Shown: positions 16,393 to 24,219 of the stretch, one piece after another
Layout of the letters: the number at the start of each line of letters is the position of its first letter
How positions within the stretch are numbered: the stretch's first letter is position 1
NCBI RefSeq assembly: GCF_900100955.1
Contig: NZ_FNCC01000012.1
Span: forward strand, 186,001 to 250,000
Source of the DNA: Lentzea fradiae
GTDB lineage: Bacteria; Actinomycetota; Actinomycetes; Mycobacteriales; Pseudonocardiaceae
Direction of reading: 5' to 3'
Length of the DNA: 64,000 bases
Made by a program: the position numbers and the translations under genes
Notes under the pieces: model-generated
What the model was told of the DNA's origin: nothing
The model's input: only the letters and a program-made list of their open reading frames with translations
Databases searched by the model: none

Positions 16393-17079
16393 GTGCAGAT
16401 GTTGTGGCCCTCACCGGGCGGTGAGATGACCGACACAGAGCTGGCGGCGCTGTACGACTACCCGCCGGGCCGCACGTGGGTGACCGCGAACTTCGTGTCC
16501 AGCGTGGACGGCGCGGTGTCGGTCGACGGGCGCTCGGCCGGCCTGGGCTCCCCCGCCGACAAGCGGATCTTCCTGCTCGGCCGGGAGCTGGCCGACGTCG
16601 TGCTGGTCGGTGCCGGGACGGCGCGGGCGGAGGGGTACCGGGGCGCGCGCCGCGAGCGGCCGTTGCCGATCGCCGTCGTGACCGGGCGCGGGGCGCTGTC
16701 GCCGGACCTGCCGCTGTTCACGGACACGAAGGTGCCGCCGATCGTGATCACCTGTGCCGCCGCTCGTCTGCCGGACCTGCCCGCGGACGTGGTCGTCGCC
16801 GGTGAGACCGAGGTCGACCTGGGTCTCGCGGTGTCCGAGCTGGCTGCGCGGGGCCTGCACAAGATCGACCTGGAGGGCGGGCCGCGGCTGTTCGGGGCGA
16901 TGCTCGCGCGTGGCCTGGTCGACGGGCTGAACCTGACCGTCGCGCCGCTGCTGACCGCCGGGGACGCCGACCGGATCGCGACCGGTCCCGTGGTGCCGCC
17001 GGTGGACCTCGAACTGGCGTCCGTCCTGCGTGAGGACGACGTGCTGATGCTGCGATACCGGCGGCGCGGCTCCAGCTGA
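16393..17079 (+). CDS. RibD-type pyrimidine reductase family protein
   Basis: A 228-residue reductase of the RibD C-terminal/dihydrofolate-reductase-like fold. It begins with ELAALYDYPPG and WVTANFVSSVDGAVSVDG, contains LADVVLVGAGTARAEGY, and ends with the LEGGPRLFGAMLARGLVD motif seen in 5-amino-6-ribosylamino-uracil reductases. There is no deaminase domain. It resembles Mycobacterium Rv2671-type stand-alone reductases, which act in riboflavin or folate metabolism. The start may be GTG 16393 or ATG 16399. Confidence 0.88.
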   Translation: MQMLWPSPGGEMTDTELAALYDYPPGRTWVTANFVSSVDGAVSVDGRSAGLGSPADKRIFLLGRELADVVLVGAGTARAEGYRGARRERPLPIAVVTGRGALSPDLPLFTDTKVPPIVITCAAARLPDLPADVVVAGETEVDLGLAVSELAARGLHKIDLEGGPRLFGAMLARGLVDGLNLTVAPLLTAGDADRIATGPVVPPVDLELASVLREDDVLMLRYRRRGSS

Positions 17080-17096
17080 AGGGGCAGGATGTCCGC

Positions 17097-18161
17097 GTGG
17101 ACCTACCGCTGACACCGCCGCTGCAGCCGATGCTCGCCACCGCGGTCGACGGCATCCCCGACTCCGCGGACCTGGTGTTCGAACCGAAGTGGGACGGGTT
17201 CCGCTGCGTCGTGTTCCGCGCGGGCGACGAGGTCGTGCTGCAGTCGCGCAGCGGCAAGCCGCTCAACCGGTACTTCCCCGAGGTCGTCGCGTCGATGCTG
17301 GACGTGCTGCCGGAACGGGTCGTGATCGACGGCGAGCTGGTCGTGGCGAGGAACGACGAGCTGGACTTCGACGCGCTGGCCGAGCGCATCCACCCGGCGG
17401 CGTCACGCGTGTCGATGCTGTCGGAGACGTCGCCCGCCACGTTCGTCGCGTTCGACCTGCTCGCGCTGGGGTCGCGTGAGCTGCTGGAGGAGCCGACGGT
17501 GGCGCGCCGCGAGGCGTTGCTGGAGCTGCCAGGGCTCAACATCACGCCCGCGACCACGTCCGTCGAGACGGCCCGGCAGTGGTTCACGCTGTTCGAGGGC
17601 GCCGGCCTGGACGGCGTGATGGGCAAGCCCGCCGACGGCCCGTACACGCCGGGCAAGCGGTCGATGATCAAGGTGAAGCACGCGCGGACCGCCGACGTGG
17701 TCCTGGCCGGGCTGCGCTGGCACAAGGACACCGAGCCGGGCACGGCCGTCGGCTCGTTGCTGCTCGGCGTGTACGACGACGCGGACGTGCTGCACCACAT
17801 CGGCGTGTGCGGGTCGTTCAAGGCCGCCGAACGCCGCGAGCTGGCCGCCGAGCTGGCTCCGCTGATCACCGAGTCGGACGACCACCCGTGGGCGGCCCCG
17901 CGGCCGGGCCAGCGGATTCCCGGCGAGATCAACCGGTGGCGCGGCAAGCAGGCCGAGTACGTGGCGTTGCGGCCCGAACGGGTCCTGGAGATCCACTACA
18001 CGCAGACCGAGGGCGACCAGCCCGTGCGGCTGCGGCACAACGGCCAGTTCGCCCGGTGGCGCCCGGACCGCGAGCCGTTGTCGTGCCGCTACGACCAGCT
18101 GGAGGTCCCGGCCCGCTACGACGTGGCGTCGGTGCTGAAAGGCGAGCTGCGGCCCCGCTAG
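17097..18161 (+). CDS. ligC: ATP-dependent DNA ligase (LigC type)
   Basis: A 354-residue ligase. The adenylation lysine lies in EPKWDGFR near residue 28. Further nucleotidyltransferase motifs are VIDGELV, FVAFDLLA, GVMGKP and the MIKVKH motif near residue 187, followed by an OB-fold domain starting with ADVVLAGLRW. No polymerase or nuclease domain is fused, which fits LigC rather than full LigD. LigC works in repair and back-up end joining in mycobacteria. The related LigD polymerase is encoded 6 kb away (24220-25224), and no Ku gene is in the window. Confidence 0.92.
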   Translation: MDLPLTPPLQPMLATAVDGIPDSADLVFEPKWDGFRCVVFRAGDEVVLQSRSGKPLNRYFPEVVASMLDVLPERVVIDGELVVARNDELDFDALAERIHPAASRVSMLSETSPATFVAFDLLALGSRELLEEPTVARREALLELPGLNITPATTSVETARQWFTLFEGAGLDGVMGKPADGPYTPGKRSMIKVKHARTADVVLAGLRWHKDTEPGTAVGSLLLGVYDDADVLHHIGVCGSFKAAERRELAAELAPLITESDDHPWAAPRPGQRIPGEINRWRGKQAEYVALRPERVLEIHYTQTEGDQPVRLRHNGQFARWRPDREPLSCRYDQLEVPARYDVASVLKGELRPR

Positions 18162-18254
18162 CGCCGCGCCAGAAGTTCCTTCCGCCTTCGCCCACCACAC
18201 CCGCCCGTGTGCCACCCACCAGTGTTCACCAACGCCTCCGCGTGACGTGGCTGT

Positions 18255-18277
18255 AGGACGCGGGGCCCCCGCGTCCT
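18255..18277. terminator. GC-rich perfect hairpin between ligC and the EamA gene
   Basis: AGGACGCGGGG pairs with CCCCGCGTCCT with almost no loop. It lies in the 214-base gap between two convergent genes. A partial repeat of its right arm (GGGCCCCCGCGT) follows at about 18292-18303, and a small GTGCTT/AAGCAC stem is at 18358-18373. No U tract is present, so termination is inferred from position. Confidence 0.5.
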
Positions 18278-18375
18278 ATTGGACGGAACGTAGGGCCCCC
18301 GCGTACCCGGCGGGAAACACGAAAGAGAGTTGCGAACGGGGTGCGGCGTTACGGACAGTGCTTTTGCAAGCACGC

Positions 18376-19239
18376 TTAGCGCTTCGCCGATCTCGTCGCG
18401 CCGACGGACGCCACGACGACGCAGCAGATCGCGAACCATTGCGCCAGCGAGAGGTGCTCACCGAGCAGGAGCAGACCGGCCAGCGCCGCCACCGCCGGTT
18501 CGAGTGACATGAGGATGCCGAACACGTGCGGCGGCATGCGCCGCAACGCCTCCAGCTCCAGCGAGTACGGCACCACCGACGACAGCAACGCGACCGCTGC
18601 CGCCGCGGCCAGCACGACCGGGTCCAGCAGTGCCGTGCCCGCCGACGTGACGCCGAAAGGCAACGCGACCGCAGCGCCCACCACCATCGCGAGCGCGAGC
18701 CCCTTGCCGTCGTTCGTTGCGGTGCCGAGCTTGGCCGTCACGAAGATGTACGCCGCCCACAACGCGCCCGCGGCCAGCGCGAAGAGCACGCCCGTCCACA
18801 ACAGACCGCCCTCCACGCGGGTGAGCAGCACCACACCGGTGCCCGCGAGCAGCACCCACAGCCCGTCGAGCCAGCGCCGCGAGCCCGCCACGGCCACCGC
18901 GAGCGGGCCGAGGAACTCGATGGTCACCGCCGCGCCGAGCGGGATGCGTTCGATCGCCGCGTAGAAGCACAGGTTCATCGCCGCCAGCACCACGCCGTAG
19001 GTGACGACGACCGTCAGCGTGCGACGGTCGAGCCGCAGCGACGGGCGCCAGATCGCGAGGAGCACGACCGCGGCCAAGACCAGGCGCAACGTGACCGTGC
19101 CGATCGCACCGGCCGTGGCGAACAGCTGCTTCGCGACCGCCGCTCCCACCTGGACGCTGACGACTCCGAGCAGCACGAGCGCCGTCGGCGGGATGCCGTC
19201 CACGAGCCTGGTGACGGTCAGCCGATCGGAGTGGGACAT
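18376..19239 (-). CDS. EamA/RhtA-type transporter
   Basis: A 287-residue, ten-helix EamA family exporter with two internally similar halves of five helices (for example VVTYGVVLAAMNLCFYAAIE in the first and PHVFGILMSLEPAVAALAG in the second). It most resembles RhtA-type threonine/homoserine exporters. I start it at ATG 19239 rather than farther upstream because the extension is not membrane-like and overlaps the next gene's promoter. The substrate is not determined by sequence. Confidence 0.88.
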   Translation of the reverse strand: MSHSDRLTVTRLVDGIPPTALVLLGVVSVQVGAAVAKQLFATAGAIGTVTLRLVLAAVVLLAIWRPSLRLDRRTLTVVVTYGVVLAAMNLCFYAAIERIPLGAAVTIEFLGPLAVAVAGSRRWLDGLWVLLAGTGVVLLTRVEGGLLWTGVLFALAAGALWAAYIFVTAKLGTATNDGKGLALAMVVGAAVALPFGVTSAGTALLDPVVLAAAAAVALLSSVVPYSLELEALRRMPPHVFGILMSLEPAVAALAGLLLLGEHLSLAQWFAICCVVVASVGATRSAKR

Positions 19240-19321
19240 GCCCCCATCCTGTCTCACCCTCAATTCACCTTCGGCGTGCGAGGGTGAACGTCCCGGAGTG
19301 TGAACGAGAGCGAGGAATTCT

Positions 19322-20854
19322 GTGCGTCGCGCTGCCTTGGCCCTACTGGCAGTGAGCGTGCTGACGGCGTGCAGCGCGGGCCCCTCGACCCGGCCGGTGA
19401 TCGCCGTCAAGGGCGAGGACAGCGGACCGGCTGACCAGAGCACGCTCGCCGGGCCGCAGCCGGTGCCGCCGGTCGGCGAGTACCGGAAGGACTCGCTGGC
19501 CTGGTCGCCGTGCAACGAGCAGATGAAGGACCGCCTCGGCACCGAGGCCCCCGAGGGTGACCAGACGTACGAGTGCGCCCGCATGCCGTCCGTCCTAGAC
19601 CCGCCGGGACGTCCCGGACGCGGCACGATCGGCATCACGCTGATGCGCGTCGGCACCGGCAACAGCGCGCTGGTCGTGGTGACCGACCCCGGTGGCGAGC
19701 CCGGCACCGTGAAGGCGGCGAAGCTCGCGGCGACGTTGCCGGAGGAGATCCTCAGCACGTACACGCTCATCGGCGTGGACCGCCGCGGCACGGGCCGTTC
19801 GGACGGGCTGGCGTGCGTGCCGCAGACGACGCGCGCCGAGCTGGTGGAGTTCGACCCGGCCGACTCCGAACAGGCGGACCTCGTCGTCGCCGCCGGTGAG
19901 GCGTCGCAGGAGTGCGTGCTCGACCTCGAAGGCAGGCTGACGGCGTTCGACTCGTGGCGCGCCGCCGCCGACCTGGACCGCCTGCGCGACTTCCTCGGCA
20001 TGACCCGCCTCAACGCGCTCGGCCTGGGCGAGGGCTCGCGCGTCATCACCACCTACGCGCAGCGCTATCCGAGCCGCATCGGCCGCACCGTGCTCGACGG
20101 CGCCCCCGACCCGACGCTCGACCAGGTCGGCGTCCTGGAGTCGCGCGCCAAGGCCGCGGAGGAGACGTTCGACGCGTTCGCCCGCGACTGCCAGATCCGC
20201 GGCTGCGCCCTGGCGAACCCGCGCGAGGACGTGCAGGCTCTGCTCACCCAGCTGCGCACGGAGCGCATCCGCGGCGAGTACATCGACCTCACCCCCGGCT
20301 CGGCCCTGACCGCGATCACCACCGGCCTGACCGACCGCAGCCGCTGGCCCGCGCTGAGCGACGCCATCGTGAAGGCCCGCGGCGGCGACGCGAGCGGCCT
20401 GTTCGCGATCCTCAACCCGGTCGTGAACGACCTGGAGGAGAACCCGCCGCGCTTCGACGCGGGCCTGATCATCGGCTGCAACGACACCGCCACCCGAATC
20501 CCACCCGACCGGGTGAAAGCGCTGAGCGCCGACTGGCAGGGCAAGTACTCGATGTTCGGCGCCCTGCACGCGCGCCGGCTGCTGCACTGCAACCCGTTCC
20601 CGCCGCCCAAGGCGGAGAAGCTCGACCCGCTGAAGAGCGCGCCGCCGATCGTCGTGCTGAGCACCGCCCACGACCCGGAGACGCCCGCATCGGGCACCGA
20701 GCACGCGGCGCAGCGGCTGCCGGGGTCGGCGCTCATCGGCTGGCAGGGCAGCGGGCACGGCGCGCTGGGCCTGTCCGGGTGCGCCACCACGGCGGTGCGG
20801 GACTACCTGATCGACGCGAAGGTGCCGTCGAACGGCACCGTCTGCCCGCCCTGA
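19322..20854 (+). CDS. Alpha/beta-hydrolase-like lipoprotein lacking the nucleophile serine
   Basis: A 510-residue lipoprotein with signal peptide and lipobox (LTAC, Cys at about residue 17). It is similar in plan to the secreted tripeptidyl aminopeptidases (SlpD/SlpE): oxyanion-side VDRRGTGRSD, DPETP near the acid, and GSGHGALG with the His. The nucleophile elbow expected as G-x-S-x-G reads G-L-G-E-G, so the catalytic Ser is replaced by Gly. It may therefore bind peptide without cleaving it. GTG 19322 has GAGGA seven bases upstream. Paired Cys in the mature part suggest disulfides. Confidence 0.82.
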   Translation: MRRAALALLAVSVLTACSAGPSTRPVIAVKGEDSGPADQSTLAGPQPVPPVGEYRKDSLAWSPCNEQMKDRLGTEAPEGDQTYECARMPSVLDPPGRPGRGTIGITLMRVGTGNSALVVVTDPGGEPGTVKAAKLAATLPEEILSTYTLIGVDRRGTGRSDGLACVPQTTRAELVEFDPADSEQADLVVAAGEASQECVLDLEGRLTAFDSWRAAADLDRLRDFLGMTRLNALGLGEGSRVITTYAQRYPSRIGRTVLDGAPDPTLDQVGVLESRAKAAEETFDAFARDCQIRGCALANPREDVQALLTQLRTERIRGEYIDLTPGSALTAITTGLTDRSRWPALSDAIVKARGGDASGLFAILNPVVNDLEENPPRFDAGLIIGCNDTATRIPPDRVKALSADWQGKYSMFGALHARRLLHCNPFPPPKAEKLDPLKSAPPIVVLSTAHDPETPASGTEHAAQRLPGSALIGWQGSGHGALGLSGCATTAVRDYLIDAKVPSNGTVCPP

Positions 20855-20891
20855 TCCTGTTGGGGCACAAGGTCTTCTGACTCACGGCACA

Positions 20892-20925
20892 GGGGCCTCC
20901 CGCACCGGTGGTGCGAGAGGCCCCC
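20892..20925. terminator. Bidirectional terminator
   Basis: GGGGCCTC-CGCACC pairs with GGTGCG-GAGGCCCC around a short loop. It lies between the lipoprotein gene (+) and the Cys-rich micropeptide gene (-), so it could end transcription from both sides. Confidence 0.75.
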
Positions 20926-20939
20926 GCCGAATCTTCGTG

Positions 20940-21005
20940 TCAGCAGCCGGAACAACAGCCGCAGCCGGGACCCGTGCACCCGGAACAGCACCCACACGTA
21001 CCCAT
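20940..21005 (-). CDS. Cysteine-rich micropeptide with internal duplication
   Basis: A 21-residue open frame with a strong ribosome binding site (TTGGGGAGG) five bases before ATG 21005. After MGT come two identical CGCCSGC blocks separated by TGPG, so 8 of 21 residues are Cys and almost all the others are Gly or Ser. The symmetry and ribosome binding site argue that it is translated. A metal-binding (metallothionein-like) or modified peptide is possible, but I know of no family for it. It lies downstream of the gene at 21146-21826 and ends just before a terminator. Confidence 0.6.
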   Translation of the reverse strand: MGTCGCCSGCTGPGCGCCSGC

Positions 21006-21145
21006 CAGGGCCTCCCCAACTCCAAGCCGGACCTCTGCGCGGGACCTCCGCGCTTTCCACGGTCCGCCCCGGCACCAGCCCTGGGAAGGCCCCTCACCCG
21101 AACGCGAGGGGACAACCACCCCAGACCTCGCTGGCCGTGACCGAA

Positions 21146-21826
21146 CTAGGCGCCCAGCTCCTCGAGAGCCTTCTGCGCTGCCTCCAACTCGGCGCGCAAC
21201 TGCTCCACCCGGGCCAGCTGCTGGGCACGCGCCGCGTTCAGCACGCCCTCGACGATCTCGGCCACCTCGGGCGTGAGCAGCTTCGCGGCCTGCGCCACGG
21301 CGGCCGGTGCCACCGGGGTCGGGCGGACCGTCTTGCGGGTGCCCTGCATGACCTCGACGACCCACTCGCCCTCCCCCGCCGTCACCAGCGTGACGGTGAC
21401 CTCGGGGACCGAGTTCTTGGCCGCAGGCTTGCGCGCGGGCTTCGCGGGCGCCGCCTGCTCGGCCGCGGGCTTCGGCTTCGGGGCCGCGGGCTTCACCGGC
21501 GCCTCCGGGACGTAGGGGTGGATGACCTCGGTCGTGCGCGGCGGCTCCGGCGGCGGCGGAGGCGGCGTCGCCGGCTTTTTGCGCGGCGGGGGCTTCTCCA
21601 GCGTCAGCTCGGCCGGGGAGAAGGACATCTCGTCCTTCGAGCCCGTGGGCCGGACCTGGATGAAGTCGCCCTCGGGAGGATCGGTGACCGCGAGCAGCTT
21701 CGCCGACCTCCCCTCCTCCATGCCCACCGCAGCCGCCGTGAACCACACCATCGGCTGGGCGCCTTCGTCGAGCTGCGAGCGCAGGCTGCCGACGTCCTCC
21801 GCCGACAACCCGCTCTTCTTCGCCAT
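21146..21826 (-). CDS. Actinobacterial hypothetical protein with Pro/Ala-rich linker and C-terminal coiled coil (DUF6319-like)
   Basis: A 226-residue cytoplasmic protein starting at ATG 21826 with GGGAGGG upstream. Residues 1 to about 75 are a small domain (KKSGLSAEDVGSLRSQLDE, then FIQVRPTGSKDEMSFSPAEL). A Pro/Ala/Lys-rich linker follows. The C-terminal part has VTVTLVTAGEGEWVVEV and then a helix with heptad-like spacing that ends in LEELGA. It resembles a Pseudonocardiales family I know as DUF6319; function is unknown. The Cys-rich micropeptide gene follows 140 bases downstream on the same strand. Confidence 0.75.
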   Translation of the reverse strand: MAKKSGLSAEDVGSLRSQLDEGAQPMVWFTAAAVGMEEGRSAKLLAVTDPPEGDFIQVRPTGSKDEMSFSPAELTLEKPPPRKKPATPPPPPPEPPRTTEVIHPYVPEAPVKPAAPKPKPAAEQAAPAKPARKPAAKNSVPEVTVTLVTAGEGEWVVEVMQGTRKTVRPTPVAPAAVAQAAKLLTPEVAEIVEGVLNAARAQQLARVEQLRAELEAAQKALEELGA

Positions 21827-21967
21827 CGCGCTGCCCTCCCCACCACTCGAACACCTGTGCCCCAGCATGCCCTACACCCCCGACAATTCTGAGCACAGGG
21901 TCGATTTCAAGATCATCACAGCGTGGTAGGACTGGAGGCGAGCCCTCCGACGCCGAGCGAGGCCACG

Positions 21968-22387
21968 ATGCGCCTGACGCTTCTCGCTGTTGTCACGGTC
22001 CTGACAGGCTGCACCACCCCCGAACCCCCGCCCGTCCCCCGCGTCACGACCTCCGTGGAGTTCCCCGCCGACGAGTGGGACCGCAGGTTCGACGCGGCAC
22101 AACGCACGCCACACCCGTGCGGCCCGGCGACAGCGCGTTCACCGGAATGCGCCGACTGGATCTCCGCCCAGGCCGACCTGGTGTCCGCCCTCAGCGCCGC
22201 ACTGCGGTCGCGCGAGGACTCCAGCCGCTACAGCAGAACGCTGGCAGGCATCGTGAAAGTCCTGCAGTCACGCGAGGCTTACACAGAGTGCGGCACCGAC
22301 GACACCGACTGCTGGCGCCACGCATGGCAGGTCAACCTGGCTTCTTTGGCCTTGCGCACAACGTTGCACGACGACCACACCCGCTGA
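21968..22387 (+). CDS. Small lipoprotein of unknown function
   Basis: A 139-residue predicted lipoprotein: MRLTLLAVVTVLTGC is a short signal peptide with an LTGC lipobox, followed by a Pro-rich spacer. The mature part is mostly helical, with Cys pairs at HPCGPATARSPEC and TECGTDDTDC that may form disulfides. No recognised domain. It is convergent with the gene at 22389-22589, the stops being adjacent. Confidence 0.72.
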   Translation: MRLTLLAVVTVLTGCTTPEPPPVPRVTTSVEFPADEWDRRFDAAQRTPHPCGPATARSPECADWISAQADLVSALSAALRSREDSSRYSRTLAGIVKVLQSREAYTECGTDDTDCWRHAWQVNLASLALRTTLHDDHTR

Positions 22388-22388
22388 C

Positions 22389-22589
22389 TCACTCGTCTTC
22401 GACGCGCAGCACGTACTCACAGCCGTACTCGACCGCGTACGACAACTCGTAGATGTGCACGATCTTGGGCCCGGCATGCAGGTGCACGTACGTCACGACC
22501 TGCCTGGGCACCTCCGGCGTGGCCGGCAGTGAGTCGACACGGCCGTCGAGGGGACCGCCGACGTACCGCACGACATAAGGCTGCGTCAC
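22389..22589 (-). CDS. Small hypothetical protein
   Basis: A 66-residue protein beginning TQPYVVRYVGGPLDGRVDSL and ending EYGCEYVLRVEDE. GTG 22589 is chosen because AGGAGG lies six bases upstream and a good promoter is in place just before it; an open frame continues upstream but with poor coding character. The GGPLDGR segment is reminiscent of short phage-related and actinobacterial hypothetical proteins. Function unknown. Confidence 0.62.
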   Translation of the reverse strand: MTQPYVVRYVGGPLDGRVDSLPATPEVPRQVVTYVHLHAGPKIVHIYELSYAVEYGCEYVLRVEDE

Positions 22590-22615
22590 GGCGAACCTCC
22601 TCTCGCGTTCTTCCC

Positions 22616-22643
22616 ATTCTACGAGGTGGTTCGCGGTATCCAA
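22616..22643 (-). promoter_or_regulatory. Sigma-70-like promoter
   Basis: On the minus strand TTGGAT (-35) and TAGAAT (-10) are 16 bases apart and end 27 bases before the GTG at 22589. The 325 bases from 22590 to 22914 contain this promoter and otherwise no gene that I can support. Confidence 0.55.
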
Positions 22644-22914
22644 GCCGGGTACAACCGGTTGGCGCACCGGCGGTCGGCTCACCCGCCGAACCACCGGGCG
22701 GCCGGTTCGCCGAACGTGCGTGCCTCCGGCATCCGCCCCAGGAACCAAGTCAGCGTGGACGTGCACCGTGTACGCCATCACCGTTCCGGCGCTTTCGTTG
22801 GCGTTCAACGGCGTTCGCCCGCGACGCCGGCGCACGGCTGGACGGCGCGAAGGTTGACAACGGCCGCGGGCCTCAGTCAGAAGATGCCCTGCGAGACGAC
22901 GTCCGGGGCCACGT

Positions 22915-23085
22915 TCAGCGATCGAAACGCCACCTCATGAACGCCACGGCGGCAACGCCGAGTACCACCATCACCACATAGGTCCACGGCTTCTGCACGT
23001 CGAGAACTGTCACGACGGCGCCTACGACAATTCCGATCACCACCAGACCGAGTACTGCTGCCGCCTGCGGCTTGCCTTTCAGCAC
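22915..23085 (-). CDS. Small two-helix membrane protein, possible immunity partner
   Basis: A 56-residue protein starting at GTG 23085 with a GAAGGGA site upstream. It has two membrane helices, AVLGLVVIGIVVGAVVTVL and TYVVMVVLGVAAVAFM, and ends with a basic RWRFDR tail. It begins 25 bases after the collapsed Rhs gene on the same strand, the place where immunity proteins of polymorphic toxins usually lie. A role as immunity protein against the hydrophobic Rhs tail is inference. Confidence 0.6.
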   Translation of the reverse strand: MLKGKPQAAAVLGLVVIGIVVGAVVTVLDVQKPWTYVVMVVLGVAAVAFMRWRFDR

Positions 23086-23110
23086 GAAGATCGTCCCTTC
23101 GCTTGCCAGA

Positions 23111-23914
23111 TCAGCCGAAAATCACGATTCCGATGCCGAGCCCAAGGCCAACCACGCCACCGTAGAAGGCACCGGAGGCGGCTCCCGCCAGACATCCGGC
23201 CGCTACGGTGAGAGCACACCCGCCGATACCGCCTGCGACGCCGACGACGGCCACAGTGTCGGCGATCGTGCCCATGTCGGACTTGAAGTCGTCCACGCTG
23301 TAGGCGCCGGTCGGGTCGGTGTTGTTGATCGGGTCGGACTGGGCGTACGCGTACAGGTTGCGCTCCTGCTGGGTCGGGTCCGGTGCGGTGAAGCGGCCCC
23401 ACGAGGAGTTGTAGTAGCGGTGGCCGAACAGCGTCAGGCCGCCTTTGAGGGTGTAGCCGCCGACGCAGCGGAACGGGTTCGTGCCCGCCGCGGCGTTGAT
23501 GTACCACTCGTCGTCGTAGCCGTAGGAGTGACGCAGCGTCAGGTCGATCCCGGTGCCGCGGATCGTGAGGTCGCGGTGGTCGATCCAGAGGTTGCCGTTG
23601 GACAGGTTCACACCGAACTGAAGACGATCACTGACCTGGAACCGTTCGATCGGATAGTCCGGCAGCACCCCCCAGGCCGAGGACCGGCACGACAAGCTTT
23701 GAACCCCGGCCGTACCGGGCTGATCCGCAGCGGGCCGGGCCCGGCCCGCAGGCGGCGCCCCTCCCACCACGGTCCGATTCGCCTCGCCCGGCGTCCATCC
23801 CTGCTCGACAACCGGTGCCGCCGACGCAGTGGACGTCGGAAGAACAGCAGGAACCGCAGCGGTCAGAACGACGGCCACACTCAGGGATAAAGCGCGCAGC
23901 ATGAAGCGGCGCAC
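23111..23914 (-). CDS. Collapsed Rhs-family secreted protein with glycine-rich hydrophobic C-terminus
   Basis: A 267-residue protein with signal peptide (LSLSVAVVLTAAVPAVLP, cleavage near SASAA). A DUF6531-like segment follows (NLSNGNLWIDHRDLTIRG, then LRHSYGYDD). It passes straight into the Rhs-associated core end (LFGHRYYNSSWGRFTAPDP and DPINNTDPTGAYS). The YD-repeat barrel of a normal Rhs protein (over 1000 residues) is missing. After the core come about 65 residues rich in Gly/Ala/Val (GVAGGIGGCALTVAAG and YGGVVGLGLGIGIVIFG), like a glycine-zipper membrane toxin. The start is GTG 23914 or ATG 23902. It could be a degenerate remnant or a minimal secreted effector. Confidence 0.7.
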   Translation of the reverse strand: MRRFMLRALSLSVAVVLTAAVPAVLPTSTASAAPVVEQGWTPGEANRTVVGGAPPAGRARPAADQPGTAGVQSLSCRSSAWGVLPDYPIERFQVSDRLQFGVNLSNGNLWIDHRDLTIRGTGIDLTLRHSYGYDDEWYINAAAGTNPFRCVGGYTLKGGLTLFGHRYYNSSWGRFTAPDPTQQERNLYAYAQSDPINNTDPTGAYSVDDFKSDMGTIADTVAVVGVAGGIGGCALTVAAGCLAGAASGAFYGGVVGLGLGIGIVIFG

Positions 23915-23997
23915 TGGTGAAGTGCGTGACAAATCTTGTCCCCTCAGTGAAATACTTCCCCAGACAGGCCCCCCGGTCCCTGCGCATCCCTTGATGC

Positions 23998-24147
23998 TCA
24001 AAATCGCGCTGGGCCAAACCCACAGGCTGTGACAACACCTGATCGGACGAACCGGATCGACTGCCCGCAGATCGTGCGCTCGGCCTTGCCCGCGGCACGC
24101 AGCTCACGACGGAAGGACACGGCAAGATCCGCGAGCCGCTCAGTCAT
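23998..24147 (-). pseudogene. Relic of a tyrosine recombinase N-terminal domain
   Basis: From ATG 24147 the frame reads a helix-rich stretch (RLADLAVSFRRELRAAGKAE, then RTICGQSIRF) that resembles the SAM-like core-binding domain of phage-type integrases, which often have RTxxxYGQSIRFF. After about 35 residues the similarity stops and the frame ends. No catalytic domain (R-H-R-Y) is found nearby. It indicates a past integration or recombination next to the collapsed Rhs gene. Confidence 0.42.
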
Positions 24148-24219
24148 CCATCCAGATGTCCGGCGAGCAGGCACCACGCTGGATCGCACAGTGCGTGAGT
24201 TCTACACGTTGCCCCAGAT

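Noticed and set aside
15211..17079. Long in-frame extension of the RibD-like reductase upstream of 16393
   Set aside because: It runs antisense through zapE and DUF3040 and ends the family similarity at the residues just after 16393.
18376..20052. Extended EamA frame upstream of ATG 19239
   Set aside because: The extension is not hydrophobic, runs antisense through the lipoprotein gene, and the ten-helix transporter is complete from 19239.
22389..22835. A 148-residue version of the small protein at 22389
   Set aside because: The extension covers a clear -35/-10 promoter and the AGGAGG site that serves GTG 22589.
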